From the NCBI RefSeq assembly GCF_900108055.1, contig NZ_FNWJ01000001.1, forward strand, positions 1,197,071 to 1,261,070: a DNA stretch of 64,000 nucleotides. The letters are read 5' to 3'. This document shows positions 1 through 7,201 of this stretch, in pieces. Below the pieces are notes generated by a model that was given only the letters and a program-made list of their open reading frames with translations, was not told the DNA's origin and searched no databases. A program made the position numbers and the translations under genes. Source of the stretch: Thermoleophilum album (GTDB lineage: Bacteria; Actinomycetota; Thermoleophilia; Solirubrobacterales; Thermoleophilaceae). The number at the start of each line of letters is the position of its first letter. Position 1 is the stretch's first letter.

Positions 1-944
1 GCGAGCTGGTGGCGGTGCTCGGTCCCTCCGGCTGCGGCAAAACCACTTTGCTGCGCCTGATCGCCGGGTTCGAGTGCCCCGACTCGGGCACGATCACGAT
101 CGGCGGCCGCAGGGTCGCCGGGCAGGGTGAATTCGTACCGCCGGAGCACCGACGGGTCGGCATGGTGTTCCAGGACTACGCACTCTTCCCGCACCTCACG
201 GTGGTCGAGAACGTCGCTTTCGGGCTAGCGGGGCTCGGGCGCGCCGAGCGGCGTCGGCGCACGCGCCAGGCGCTGGAGCTGGTCGGTCTCCAGCACAAGG
301 CGTCGAACTACCCGGACGAGCTGTCGGGCGGGGAGCGGCAGCGCGTGGCATTGGCGCGCGCGCTTGCCCCGGAGCCGGCGGTGGTGCTGCTCGACGAACC
401 GTTCTCGAACCTCGACGAGGCGCTGCGCGCGGACCTGCGCCGCGACGTGGAGCTGATCCTGCGCGAGGCGGAGGCGACGGCGATCCTCGTTACCCACGAT
501 CAGGAGGAGGCGCTCTCGCTGGCCGATCGCGTGGCCGTGATGCGAGACGGCAGGATCGTCCAGCTCGGCTCCCCCGAAGAGGTCTATGCGCGACCGGCCT
601 CGCGCTGGGCGGCCGAGTTCGTCGGTGACGTCAACGTGATCAGCGGCGTCTCGCGAGGCGAGTGCGCCGAAACCGAACTGGGCACCTTCGATCTGCCGTC
701 GCCGACGCCTGCCGGTCCGCTCCAGATCGCGGTCCGCCCGGAGCAGCTCGAGCTCGTGGCAGACAGCCAAGGCAACGCCGAGATCGTCGACCGCGAGTTC
801 TACGGCCACGACGTGCTTTACCGCGTGCGGCACGAGACCGGGCGCACTTTGCTGGTGAAGACGCCGTCGCTCGAGCTGTTCGAGATCGGTCGACGCGTGC
901 ACGTGCGGCCGGCGCGGAGCGCGGTCGCGGCGCCGGTCGACTGA
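1..944 (+). CDS. ABC transporter ATP-binding protein, FbpC/PotA-like (5' end outside window)
   Basis: The reading frame is open to the left edge, so the true start lies upstream; what is visible begins just before Walker A. Visible motifs in order are Walker A GPSGCGKTT, Q-loop FQDYALFPH, signature LSGGERQR, Walker B VVLLDEPFSNLD and H-loop VTHDQEEA. A C-terminal TOBE-like region of about 90 residues follows (from FVGDVNVISG). This layout belongs to ATPases of binding-protein-dependent importers for Fe(III), polyamine, sulfate or related solutes. It would power uptake at the inner face of the membrane. The permease and binding-protein genes presumably lie upstream. Nearest matches in style are FbpC-type ferric importers, but the substrate cannot be fixed from the ATPase alone. 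Confidence 0.9.
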   Translation, partial: ELVAVLGPSGCGKTTLLRLIAGFECPDSGTITIGGRRVAGQGEFVPPEHRRVGMVFQDYALFPHLTVVENVAFGLAGLGRAERRRRTRQALELVGLQHKASNYPDELSGGERQRVALARALAPEPAVVLLDEPFSNLDEALRADLRRDVELILREAEATAILVTHDQEEALSLADRVAVMRDGRIVQLGSPEEVYARPASRWAAEFVGDVNVISGVSRGECAETELGTFDLPSPTPAGPLQIAVRPEQLELVADSQGNAEIVDREFYGHDVLYRVRHETGRTLLVKTPSLELFEIGRRVHVRPARSAVAAPVD

Positions 945-1017
945 GTCGAAAGGCCCGCCGCCCCTCGAAAGCCCCCCGCCGCCGGCCTTGCGGCCGCACG
1001 TGCAACTTGCAAACAAA

Positions 1018-1050
1018 AGGGGCGCGCGGGCCAGCGGCCCGCGCGCCCCT
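1018..1050 (-). terminator. Rho-independent terminator of the lipase gene
   Basis: A perfect 15-bp stem (1018-1032 with 1036-1050) has a 3-nt loop. Read on the minus strand it is followed by TTTTGTTT, and it sits 17 bases past the lipase stop. On the plus strand no T-run follows, so it serves mainly the minus-strand gene, although the hairpin may also stop readthrough from the ABC gene. Confidence 0.85.
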
Positions 1051-1067
1051 CCTCGGGGGCAGGGGGG

Positions 1068-2021
1068 TTATCCGCCGATCAGCGGCGCCACCGGTACGCA
1101 CGGCAGCGCCTGCGGGTGGCTCGGGTCGAGAGCGTTGAGCACCAGCGTGAGCGCTCGCCGATCGAAGGGAATCGCAAGGTGGTCGGCGAGGTCGATCGGG
1201 CAGCCGTTTTGAAGCAGCACGTTGCGCACCACGTGCCCGGCCGCGGCCGGTGTCAGTAACGCCGAGTCGTAGGGCGTTACGACCTCGTCGTACTTCGTCT
1301 GGATCACCGTGTACTGGACGCCCGCCACGGTGTCGCCCCCGGCGTTCAGCTCCTGCATGAACGACGAGCCACGGATCTGGTCGCCGCAGGCGGGGCAGAA
1401 GTCGGTCACCAGACGGACGCCGAGATCGCCGATCGGGCCAAGCAGCCTCGCGAAGTCGACGAGGCCACTCAGCGTCGTGCCGTGGTTGCTGGGCGACAGC
1501 CCGACGAGCATGCGGACCTTCGTGTTACCGCCCAACTTGTTCGTGTAGTAGCGGGGCATCATTCCGCCCTGCGAGTGTCCGACCACGTCGACTTCGCGTG
1601 CACCCGTTGCCGCACGCACGCGATCGACGAAGGCGGCAAGCTCGCGAGCCGACTGTTTGACCGGCGCCAGACCGTTCGCGAACCCGCCGGTGAGCCGGGT
1701 TCCTTGGGTCGCCCCGTAGTTGAACGAGAACACGCAGTAGCCCGAATTCTTGAGGAGGGGTGCGAGCGCGTTCCAGTTAAAGCGTTGGTTCTCGAAAGTG
1801 CCGTGCACGAGCACGACGGGATAGGGGTGCGCGGGTGTTGGCCGACAGCCCCAGTCGTTGGCGCCTGGGGGCGCGCCATTGGGATCGGCTGCCCACGCGA
1901 CGAGCGCCTTCGGCAGGCTGTAGTAAACGGGCAGCTGGGCGTGGGCGACGGGTGCGCCCGCCAAACCTGCAAGCGCGAGCAGCGTCGCGAACAGGCAACG
2001 CACGGGTCGTGCCGACCGCAT
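1068..2021 (-). CDS. secreted triacylglycerol lipase/esterase (alpha/beta hydrolase)
   Basis: 317 residues. An N-terminal signal peptide (cationic MRSARPVR, hydrophobic core, AHA cleavage region near residue 27) is followed by an alpha/beta-hydrolase fold. The oxyanion loop is VLVHGTFENQ, the nucleophile elbow is VGHSQGGMM, and the likely acid and base lie in DEVVTPYD and DHLAIPFD. This resembles extracellular actinomycete lipases that hydrolyse acylglycerols outside the cell. The frame stays open well upstream, but the ATG at 2021 has GGAGGAG directly before it and starts a clean signal peptide, so that start is chosen. Four cysteines in the mature part (two in CPACG) suggest disulfides. Monocistronic, with its own terminator. 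Confidence 0.88.
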   Translation of the reverse strand: MRSARPVRCLFATLLALAGLAGAPVAHAQLPVYYSLPKALVAWAADPNGAPPGANDWGCRPTPAHPYPVVLVHGTFENQRFNWNALAPLLKNSGYCVFSFNYGATQGTRLTGGFANGLAPVKQSARELAAFVDRVRAATGAREVDVVGHSQGGMMPRYYTNKLGGNTKVRMLVGLSPSNHGTTLSGLVDFARLLGPIGDLGVRLVTDFCPACGDQIRGSSFMQELNAGGDTVAGVQYTVIQTKYDEVVTPYDSALLTPAAAGHVVRNVLLQNGCPIDLADHLAIPFDRRALTLVLNALDPSHPQALPCVPVAPLIGG

Positions 2022-2052
2022 CACTCCTCCTTCTCCCGGGGGCGATAGCACC

Positions 2053-2078
2053 GGCTCGGCCCGCTTGCGAGCCGAGCC
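2053..2078 (-). terminator. hairpin downstream of sufS
   Basis: An 8-bp perfect stem (GGCTCGGC/GCCGAGCC) with a 10-nt loop lies about 110 bases past the sufS stop and upstream of the lipase start. No T-run follows on the minus strand, so termination is only a guess. The remainder of 2022-2185 contains the lipase promoter region and no gene. Confidence 0.3.
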
Positions 2079-2185
2079 ACCCGGACGGCGGTCCCTCAAC
2101 CGCCGGCGAGCCCGGCCAATGTAACTGACCCGGTGTTCGGTTCGCAAGCGCTGCGCGGCGTCGGTCGGCGCGCCCGCTGCCGATG

Positions 2186-3511
2186 TCAGCTCGAGAACAG
2201 CTGGTGCGCGGCGGCCAAGGCCTCGCGGAGGCGATCGATGTCGTCCCGGCTGTTGTAGGCGTGGAGCGAGGCGCGGGTCGTTGCTGGCACCCCGAGCGCA
2301 CGCATCAGCGGCTGCGCACAGTGGTGTCCGGCGCGCACGCACACCGCGTGGCGATCGCAGATCTCCGCGACATCGTGGGGGTGGACACCGTCGAGCGCGA
2401 ACGACACGACGCCGCCGCGCTGCGACACGTCGCGCGGGCCAAAGACGCGCACGAAGGGCAGCTCCGCAAGCCGCGCGAGCGCGTACTCCGTGAGCTGGCG
2501 CTCGTGCTCGCGCACGCGCTCGAGCCCGAGTCCCCGCAGGTACTCGATCGCCGCGGCCAGCCCCACCGCCTCGGCGATCGGACTGGTGCCGGCCTCGAAC
2601 TTCCAAGGCGGCTCGTTGAAAGTCGAGCTATCCAGGTCGACGCGCGCGATCATGTGGCCTCCGCCGAGAAACGGCGGCATCCGCTCGAGCAGCTCCGGCG
2701 CTGCATGGAGCACACCGATGCCCGTCGGACCGAGCGCCTTATGGCCCGTCCAGGCGTAGAAGTCGGCGCCTATCGCCGCTACGTCGACGGGCATGTGCGG
2801 TACCGCCTGCGCGCCGTCGACGAGCACCAGAGCACCCGCTGCGTGCGCCCGCCGCACCACCTCCTCGACGGGGTTGATGGTGCCCAGCACGTTGGAGACG
2901 TGGGCCACCGCCACCAAGCGCACGCGTCCGCTGGCGAGTAGCTGATCGAGCTCGTCGAGATCGAGCGTCCCGTCCTCACGGAGCGAGACGTAGCGGAGCC
3001 GCGCGCCCCGCTCGGCGCACACCAGTTGCCAGGGGACGATGTTCGAGTGGTGCTCCATCACGGTCAGCACCACTTCGTCGCCGGCGGCAAGCTCGTGCCG
3101 TGCCCAGCTGTAGGCGACGAGGTTGATCGCCTCGGTCGCGTTGCGCGTGAAAACGGTGCCCTTCGGGTGCGCGCCGACCAGTCCGGCGGCGGCTGCCCGC
3201 GCCGCTTCGTAGCGCTCGGTGGCCTCGGCCGCGATGCGGTAGACGCCACGGTGGACGTTGGCGTTGTAGCGGCGGTAGTAGTCGTCGATCGCGTCGAGCA
3301 CGACGCGCGGCTTCTGCGCGGTGGCGGCGGAGTCGAGGTAAACCAGGCGGCGGCCATCCTGATGCCTCTGGAGGAGGGGGAAGTCGCCGATTGCAGCGAG
3401 TGGCTCCGACTGGGCGCCGATCGGTGGCGTCGCATCCGCTGTGGCAAGTCGTTCGTTTTGCACTTCGATCGTGCGGTGGTTCGTTCGGGCGGGCTGCAAG
3501 CAGGACCCCAC
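2186..3511 (-). CDS. sufS: cysteine desulfurase, SufS type
   Basis: 441 residues, PLP-dependent class V aminotransferase fold. It removes sulfur from L-cysteine and carries it as a persulfide for Fe-S cluster and cofactor assembly in the cytosol. Seen: substrate-entry region YLDSAATAQKP, MEHHSN, DGAQAVPHMP, the PLP lysine in GHKALGPTG, and the catalytic cysteine in RAGHHCAQP, which is the SufS form. The first ~45 residues before DFPLL are longer than usual and look unstructured. The GTG at 3511 may therefore be too far upstream; GTG at 3463 is an alternative. No other suf gene adjoins it, so it may also feed the MoeZ/CysO route nearby. Confidence 0.88.
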   Translation of the reverse strand: MGSCLQPARTNHRTIEVQNERLATADATPPIGAQSEPLAAIGDFPLLQRHQDGRRLVYLDSAATAQKPRVVLDAIDDYYRRYNANVHRGVYRIAAEATERYEAARAAAAGLVGAHPKGTVFTRNATEAINLVAYSWARHELAAGDEVVLTVMEHHSNIVPWQLVCAERGARLRYVSLREDGTLDLDELDQLLASGRVRLVAVAHVSNVLGTINPVEEVVRRAHAAGALVLVDGAQAVPHMPVDVAAIGADFYAWTGHKALGPTGIGVLHAAPELLERMPPFLGGGHMIARVDLDSSTFNEPPWKFEAGTSPIAEAVGLAAAIEYLRGLGLERVREHERQLTEYALARLAELPFVRVFGPRDVSQRGGVVSFALDGVHPHDVAEICDRHAVCVRAGHHCAQPLMRALGVPATTRASLHAYNSRDDIDRLREALAAAHQLFSS

Positions 3512-3518
3512 TTAGAAA

Positions 3519-3531
3519 TCCGACTATCGGA
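3519..3531. promoter_or_regulatory. 13-bp inverted repeat upstream of sufS
   Basis: TCCGA-CTA-TCGGA lies 8 bases upstream of the sufS GTG in an otherwise AT-richer patch (3512-3540). It could be an operator for sufS. No regulator gene is adjacent and it is not a recognised SufR or IscR box, so the role is inferred from position only. Confidence 0.3.
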
Positions 3532-3574
3532 GTAGGATACCGGGCCTGCACTGGCCCCGCCCGGTGAGCACGGC

Positions 3575-4234
3575 TCAGGGCTCGACCAGCCCGCGCTTGA
3601 TCGCGTAGCGGACGAGCTCCACGCGGTCGCGCATGCCGAGCTTCGCGAGCACGTTCGCCCGATGCGACTCGACGGTCTTCTCGGAGAGCGTCAAAAGCTC
3701 CGCGATCTGCCGGTTGGTGAAGCCCTCGGCGATCAACTTCACGACCTCGCGCTCGCGCGTGGTGAGCGGATCGGCCAACGCTTGGCGTCCCCGCTCGCGC
3801 CAGGTGTCGAGGAGCTCGCGCTGCCGTTTACCGGACACGAACGTGCCGCCGCCAGCGACCGTACGAATCGCGCGGATCAGGTCGGTGTCGGCCGCGCGCT
3901 TGACCACGTAACCGCGTGCGCCCGCTGCGAGCGCCTGCAGGAAGTAGTCGTCGTCTTCGTGCATCGACAGCATCAGTACGCGGATGTCCGGGCGCAGCGC
4001 GCGCATCTCGCGCGCAGCCTCGAGTCCGCCGATTCGCGGCATCGCCACGTCGAGGACCGCCACGTCCGGTTCGAGCGCCCGCGCGAGGGCGATCGCCTCG
4101 ATCCCGTCGCCGGCCTCGCCGACCACCCGCATGTCGGGTTGCCGATCGACGAGCATCCGCAGACCCGAGCGGACGATGCCGTGGTCGTCGGCCAGCAACA
4201 CCCGGATCGTGCTGTGGGCCTCGGTCTCGCTCAC
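3575..4234 (-). CDS. NarL/LuxR-family response regulator
   Basis: 219 residues. The N-terminal receiver domain (about 8-125) has the acidic pocket DDH, the phospho-acceptor aspartate in VAVLDVAMPRIGG, and the conserved lysine in VVKRAA. The C-terminal LuxR-type helix-turn-helix (about 150-215) is LTTREREVVKLIAEGFTNRQ. It is expected to bind DNA as a dimer when phosphorylated. It overlaps the histidine kinase gene upstream by 4 bases (GTG at 4234), so the two are co-translated partners. The target genes are not shown by the sequence, but the inverted repeat at 5292-5309 is a candidate self-regulatory site. Confidence 0.92.
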   Translation of the reverse strand: MSETEAHSTIRVLLADDHGIVRSGLRMLVDRQPDMRVVGEAGDGIEAIALARALEPDVAVLDVAMPRIGGLEAAREMRALRPDIRVLMLSMHEDDDYFLQALAAGARGYVVKRAADTDLIRAIRTVAGGGTFVSGKRQRELLDTWRERGRQALADPLTTREREVVKLIAEGFTNRQIAELLTLSEKTVESHRANVLAKLGMRDRVELVRYAIKRGLVEP

Positions 4235-5256
4235 CTCTCCGTGTCCCCGGTCAGGGCCGCAGCCGTCAGCTGGCCGTTGCCGTCGTGCGTCACCAGGAGG
4301 GGGATCGTCGCAGACACCGCAGTGCCGCTGCCGGGGGCCGAGCGTAGGTCAAGCTCACCGCCCGCCAGCCGCGCTCTTTCCGCCATCCCCCGCAGCCCGA
4401 GGCCGCCGTCGGCGTCGCTGGTGGGGTCGAAACCGACGCCGTCGTCGGTCACGGTCAGGCGCGCGCAGTCGCCGCTGCAGGCCAGCTCGACCTCGATGCG
4501 CGTCGCCCGCGCATGGCGCTGCGCGTTGGTCAGCGCCTCCTGGGCGATGCGGTAGAGCGCCGACTGCTGGTCGGGGCTCAGGCGTTCCGGCTCGCCGCTG
4601 ACCAGGAGCTCGGCGGCGACCCCGGAGCGGCTGCGCAGCCGCGCAAGTTGCGCTTCGAGCGCTGCCACCAGACCGTGGTCGTCGAGCGCTGCGGGGCGCA
4701 GCTGCCGGGCGAGCGTCACGAGTTCGTCCATTGCGCCAGACACCAGTTGCTTGAGCTCGACGACGCGCGGCCGGAGCTGTGCGGGGAGGTCGTGCGCGAG
4801 CGCCTCCAGTCGCAAGAGGATGCCGGTCAGCGCTTGGTTGGTTTCGTCGTGCAGGTCGCGAGCGAGCCGTTTGCGTTCCTCCTCTTGAGCCCGCAACACG
4901 AGCTGCCCGCTGCGGCGGCGTTCCCGCTCGATGCTCTCGAGCAGGCGCTCGAAGGCACGCGCGAGCCGGTCAATCTCAGCTATCCGTTCGTCGGGGCGCG
5001 CCAGTCGCGCCTCCGCCGGTCGCGCCGGATCTACCTGTTCCACCTCGCGGATCAAGCGGTCGAGCGGTGCAAAGCGCCGCTGCAACATCCAGACGTTGAC
5101 GACGAGCGTCAGCGCGACGGCCATCATCAGGACCGCGAGCTGGCGACCCTCGAGCCGCAAACCGGCGACCAGCGTCGCCGACAAGAGAGTCAGGACGACG
5201 AGCACGGCGTTGGCCGCCACTACCTGCCCGATCAGCGAGTCGATCCGCCTGCGCAT
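4231..5256 (-). CDS. sensor histidine kinase, HisKA_3 (NarX/DesK-like)
   Basis: 341 residues. Two membrane segments (about 13-32 and 37-56) are separated by only a few residues, so there is no sizeable extracellular sensor. A HAMP-like linker follows. The dimerisation helix has H-box LARDLHDETNQALTG and the C-terminal HATPase has N-box ALTNAQRHA, DDGVGF and GLGLRGM. It should autophosphorylate and pass phosphate to the adjacent regulator. The frame opens with a TTG at 5289, but the ATG at 5256 gives a natural cytoplasmic N-terminus and is chosen. The signal is unknown; the short loop suggests it senses the membrane or an internal cue. Confidence 0.88.
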   Translation of the reverse strand: MRRRIDSLIGQVVAANAVLVVLTLLSATLVAGLRLEGRQLAVLMMAVALTLVVNVWMLQRRFAPLDRLIREVEQVDPARPAEARLARPDERIAEIDRLARAFERLLESIERERRRSGQLVLRAQEEERKRLARDLHDETNQALTGILLRLEALAHDLPAQLRPRVVELKQLVSGAMDELVTLARQLRPAALDDHGLVAALEAQLARLRSRSGVAAELLVSGEPERLSPDQQSALYRIAQEALTNAQRHARATRIEVELACSGDCARLTVTDDGVGFDPTSDADGGLGLRGMAERARLAGGELDLRSAPGSGTAVSATIPLLVTHDGNGQLTAAALTGDTER

Positions 5257-5291
5257 CTGGGAATCCGTCGGTGCTGCGCGCCGACGCAAAG

Positions 5292-5309
5292 ATGGGGTCT
5301 ACACCCCAT
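5292..5309. promoter_or_regulatory. perfect inverted repeat upstream of the histidine kinase gene
   Basis: ATGGGGT-ctac-ACCCCAT, 7-bp arms, ends about 35 bases upstream of the kinase ATG. Size and symmetry suit a dimeric NarL-type regulator, so autoregulation by the pair is a fair guess. It could instead be the 5' hairpin of the RNA candidate that follows. Confidence 0.35.
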
Positions 5310-5337
5310 ATCGGCAGCGCTCTGTCGCGACGAAAAT

Positions 5338-5402
5338 CCAGACCAGAGCGTGCCTCCGCAACGAGCTTCGCGGGGTTGCTGAAAGTGACATAGCGGGTCT
5401 GG
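5338..5402 (+). ncRNA. possible structured small RNA ending at a terminator
   Basis: CCAGACC (5338-5344) pairs with GGTCTGG (5396-5402), enclosing a second stem GCAAC (5358-5362) with GTTGC (5375-5379). Fifteen bases later comes a strong hairpin followed by ACTTATTT. The closest annotated plus-strand gene starts only at 5643, after the terminator, and the genes to the left are on the minus strand. The terminator therefore has no protein-coding client. I do not recognise a known RNA family. It could alternatively be a leader read on the minus strand toward the kinase. Confidence 0.3.
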
Positions 5403-5416
5403 GTTCCTCTCCCGGT

Positions 5417-5449
5417 CGGGGCGCCGCAGTGCGGCGCCCCGACTTATTT
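5417..5449 (+). terminator. hairpin plus T-rich tail, plus-strand orientation
   Basis: An 11-bp GC-rich stem (5417-5427 with 5431-5441, loop AGT) is followed by ACTTATTT. No T-run follows on the opposite strand, so it points rightward, where there is no upstream plus-strand protein gene. See the RNA candidate at 5338-5402. Confidence 0.55.
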
Positions 5450-5485
5450 GGCGCGCGAGGTCGGTCGACTCGCGCTTGCGCAAAT

Positions 5486-5575
5486 TCGCTCGACCGGGCG
5501 CACGGGCGGGCCGAGTCGCTCGACCGCGCGCACGGGCGGGTCGAGTTGCTCGACCGCGCGCCGGGGCGGGTCGAA
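5486..5575. repeat. three 30-bp tandem repeats
   Basis: Units 5486-5515, 5516-5545 and 5546-5575 begin TCGCTCGACC and end GGGCGGG[T/C]CGA[G/A]. They differ at only a few positions and lie immediately upstream of the moeZ leader. The moeZ frame happens to be open through them, but nothing else suggests they are translated. Confidence 0.85.
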
Positions 5576-5642
5576 GACGGTCGCGCTGCGGCTATCTTCT
5601 AGCCAGATTCCCTTGAACGTCGCTAGGAATTCGGGAGAGAAG

Positions 5643-6836
5643 ATGCCGAGCGGGCAAGAGCTGATCCGCAAAGTCAAGGAGCAGATCCGCGAGATCGAGC
5701 CCAGCGATCTCCACGCGCTGCTGCACCAAAACGGTGCACGCGACGAGGTCGTACTGCTCGACGTCAGAGAGCAGGACGAATGGGACGCCGGTCACTTGCC
5801 CGGCGCGATCCACGTCCCGCGTGGTCACCTCGAGTCACGCATCGACCAGCTCGTGCCCGACCGCTCCAAGCGCCTGATCGTCTACTGCGCATCCGGCAAC
5901 CGCTCCGCCCTAGCGGCACGGACGCTCGAGCAGGAGCTCGGCTACGAGCGCGTCGAATCGCTACGCGGCGGAATCACGCTGTGGAAGGACCGTGGCTACG
6001 AGGTCACGGTACCGCGCAAGCTGACCGCCGAACAGCGTGAACGCTACTCGCGGCACATCATCATCCCCGAGGTCGGGCTCGAGGGGCAGATGAAGCTCCT
6101 CGACAGCAAGGTGCTGCTGTTGGGAGCGGGCGGGCTCGGCTCGCCCGCTGCGCTCTACCTGGCTGCGGCCGGGGTGGGCACGCTCGGCATCGTCGACAAC
6201 GACGTCGTCGACCGCTCGAACCTGCAGCGCCAAGTTGCGCACGCCGAGGACCGCATCGGCATGCCGAAGGTCGATTCGGCGGAGATCGCGATGAAGCAGA
6301 TCAATCCCGACGTCAAGGTCGAGAAGTATCCGGTGCGGCTCGGCCCCGACAACATCCTCGAGATCATTCGCGACTACGACGTCGTCGTCGATGGGCTCGA
6401 CAACTTCCCGACGCGGTACCTGCTCAACGACGCCTCCGTCCGCCTCGGGATACCGGTGGTCTCGGCATCGATCCTGGCCTTCGAAGGTCAGCTCTCCGTT
6501 TTCGCGCCGGGTCGCGGCCCCTGCTACCGCTGCCTCTACCCGACGCCACCCCCGCCCGAGCTTGCACCTTCCTGCGGCGCCGCCGGCGTGCTCGGCGTGC
6601 TGCCCGGCGTTATGGGCTTGCTGCAGGCGGTCGAGGTGATCAAGCTGGTGATCGGAATCGGGCAGCCCCTAATCGGTCGCCTCTTGCTGTACGACGCCTT
6701 GGGGGCGACCTTCACCGAGCTCAAGGTCAGGAGAGACCCGCAGTGCCCGATCTGCTCCCGCGACCCGCAGTCGATCGCCGAGGAGGAGATGGGCAAGTTC
6801 CCCGACTACGAGGCCTTCTGCGCGGGCGTTGCCTGA
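5643..6836 (+). CDS. moeZ: rhodanese-MoeB fusion: sulfur-carrier adenylyltransferase/sulfurtransferase
   Basis: 397 residues. The N-terminal rhodanese domain (about 15-120) has the sulfur-carrying cysteine in YCASGNRS. A ThiF/MoeB-type E1-like domain (about 130-395) has nucleotide loop GAGGLGSPAA, and the zinc cysteines sit in CYRCLYP and CPICS. It should adenylate the C-terminal glycine of a ubiquitin-fold carrier such as the CysO-like protein 63 bases downstream and convert it to a thiocarboxylate. Domain order is unusual: mycobacterial MoeZ carries its rhodanese at the C-terminus. The frame extends back to 5448 across tandem repeats, but the ATG at 5643 preceded by GGGAGAGA begins the recognisable domain and is chosen. 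It could also serve MoaD or ThiS. Confidence 0.88.
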   Translation: MPSGQELIRKVKEQIREIEPSDLHALLHQNGARDEVVLLDVREQDEWDAGHLPGAIHVPRGHLESRIDQLVPDRSKRLIVYCASGNRSALAARTLEQELGYERVESLRGGITLWKDRGYEVTVPRKLTAEQRERYSRHIIIPEVGLEGQMKLLDSKVLLLGAGGLGSPAALYLAAAGVGTLGIVDNDVVDRSNLQRQVAHAEDRIGMPKVDSAEIAMKQINPDVKVEKYPVRLGPDNILEIIRDYDVVVDGLDNFPTRYLLNDASVRLGIPVVSASILAFEGQLSVFAPGRGPCYRCLYPTPPPPELAPSCGAAGVLGVLPGVMGLLQAVEVIKLVIGIGQPLIGRLLLYDALGATFTELKVRRDPQCPICSRDPQSIAEEEMGKFPDYEAFCAGVA

Positions 6837-6899
6837 GCTGCGCGCGAACGGCCGACCAGAGAGCGGCCGAGCGCTTGCCAGCGGGTAGGCTTCGGCGTC

Positions 6900-7196
6900 G
6901 TGCCGACCATCAAGATCCCGCCCGTACTGAGAAGCTCCACCGGCGGCGAGCGCGAGATCGCCGTCGACGGCGAGAGCGTTCGCGAGGTGCTCGAAGCGCT
7001 AGCCGCACGCCACCCCGCCACGCGCAACCAGCTGTTCGGTGAGGACGGCGAGCTCAACCGCTACGTCAACGTCTACCTAAACGACGAGGACGTGCGCGTT
7101 TTGAAGGGGCTCGAGACACCGGTCGCGGCCGATGACACGGTTGTGATCCTGCCGGCGATGGCCGGCGGCGCGCTAGCGCCGCACGCGCGCCACTAG
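6900..7196 (+). CDS. cysO: CysO/MoaD-like ubiquitin-fold sulfur carrier with residues after the di-glycine
   Basis: 98 residues with a beta-grasp fold. The sequence runs MPTIKIPPVLR, VNVYLNDEDVR, then the carrier C-terminus VVILPAMAGG. It matches the CysO group, which donates sulfide to O-phosphoserine on CysM, better than MoaD or ThiS by the VNVYLND and LNRYVN segments. The odd feature is eight further residues (ALAPHARH) after the GG, which must end the protein for adenylation. Either a protease such as the Mec-like enzyme at 12119 removes them, or the stop has moved. GTG start at 6900. It follows moeZ closely, so the two are probably one transcript. Confidence 0.82.
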   Translation: MPTIKIPPVLRSSTGGEREIAVDGESVREVLEALAARHPATRNQLFGEDGELNRYVNVYLNDEDVRVLKGLETPVAADDTVVILPAMAGGALAPHARH

Positions 7197-7201
7197 CCGC
7201 C

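Noticed and set aside
225..1016. Long open frames opposite real genes (for example opposite the ABC, lipase, sufS and corrin genes)
   Set aside because: GC-rich DNA leaves antisense frames open; translations are Arg/Ala/Pro-rich with no domains, and the sense frames have clear motifs.
2022..2606. N-terminal extension of the lipase frame by 195 residues
   Set aside because: The extension overlaps sufS on the same strand, is Arg-rich, and a perfect Shine-Dalgarno and signal peptide start at 2021.
5338..5402. tRNA or known riboswitch at this place
   Set aside because: No cloverleaf, anticodon arm or TPsiC motif, and no match to elements of the riboswitch classes I know.
5448..5642. moeZ start at 5448 across the tandem repeats
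   Set aside because: The segment only encodes repeat-derived RTGG...STA units; the domain and ribosome site begin at 5643.
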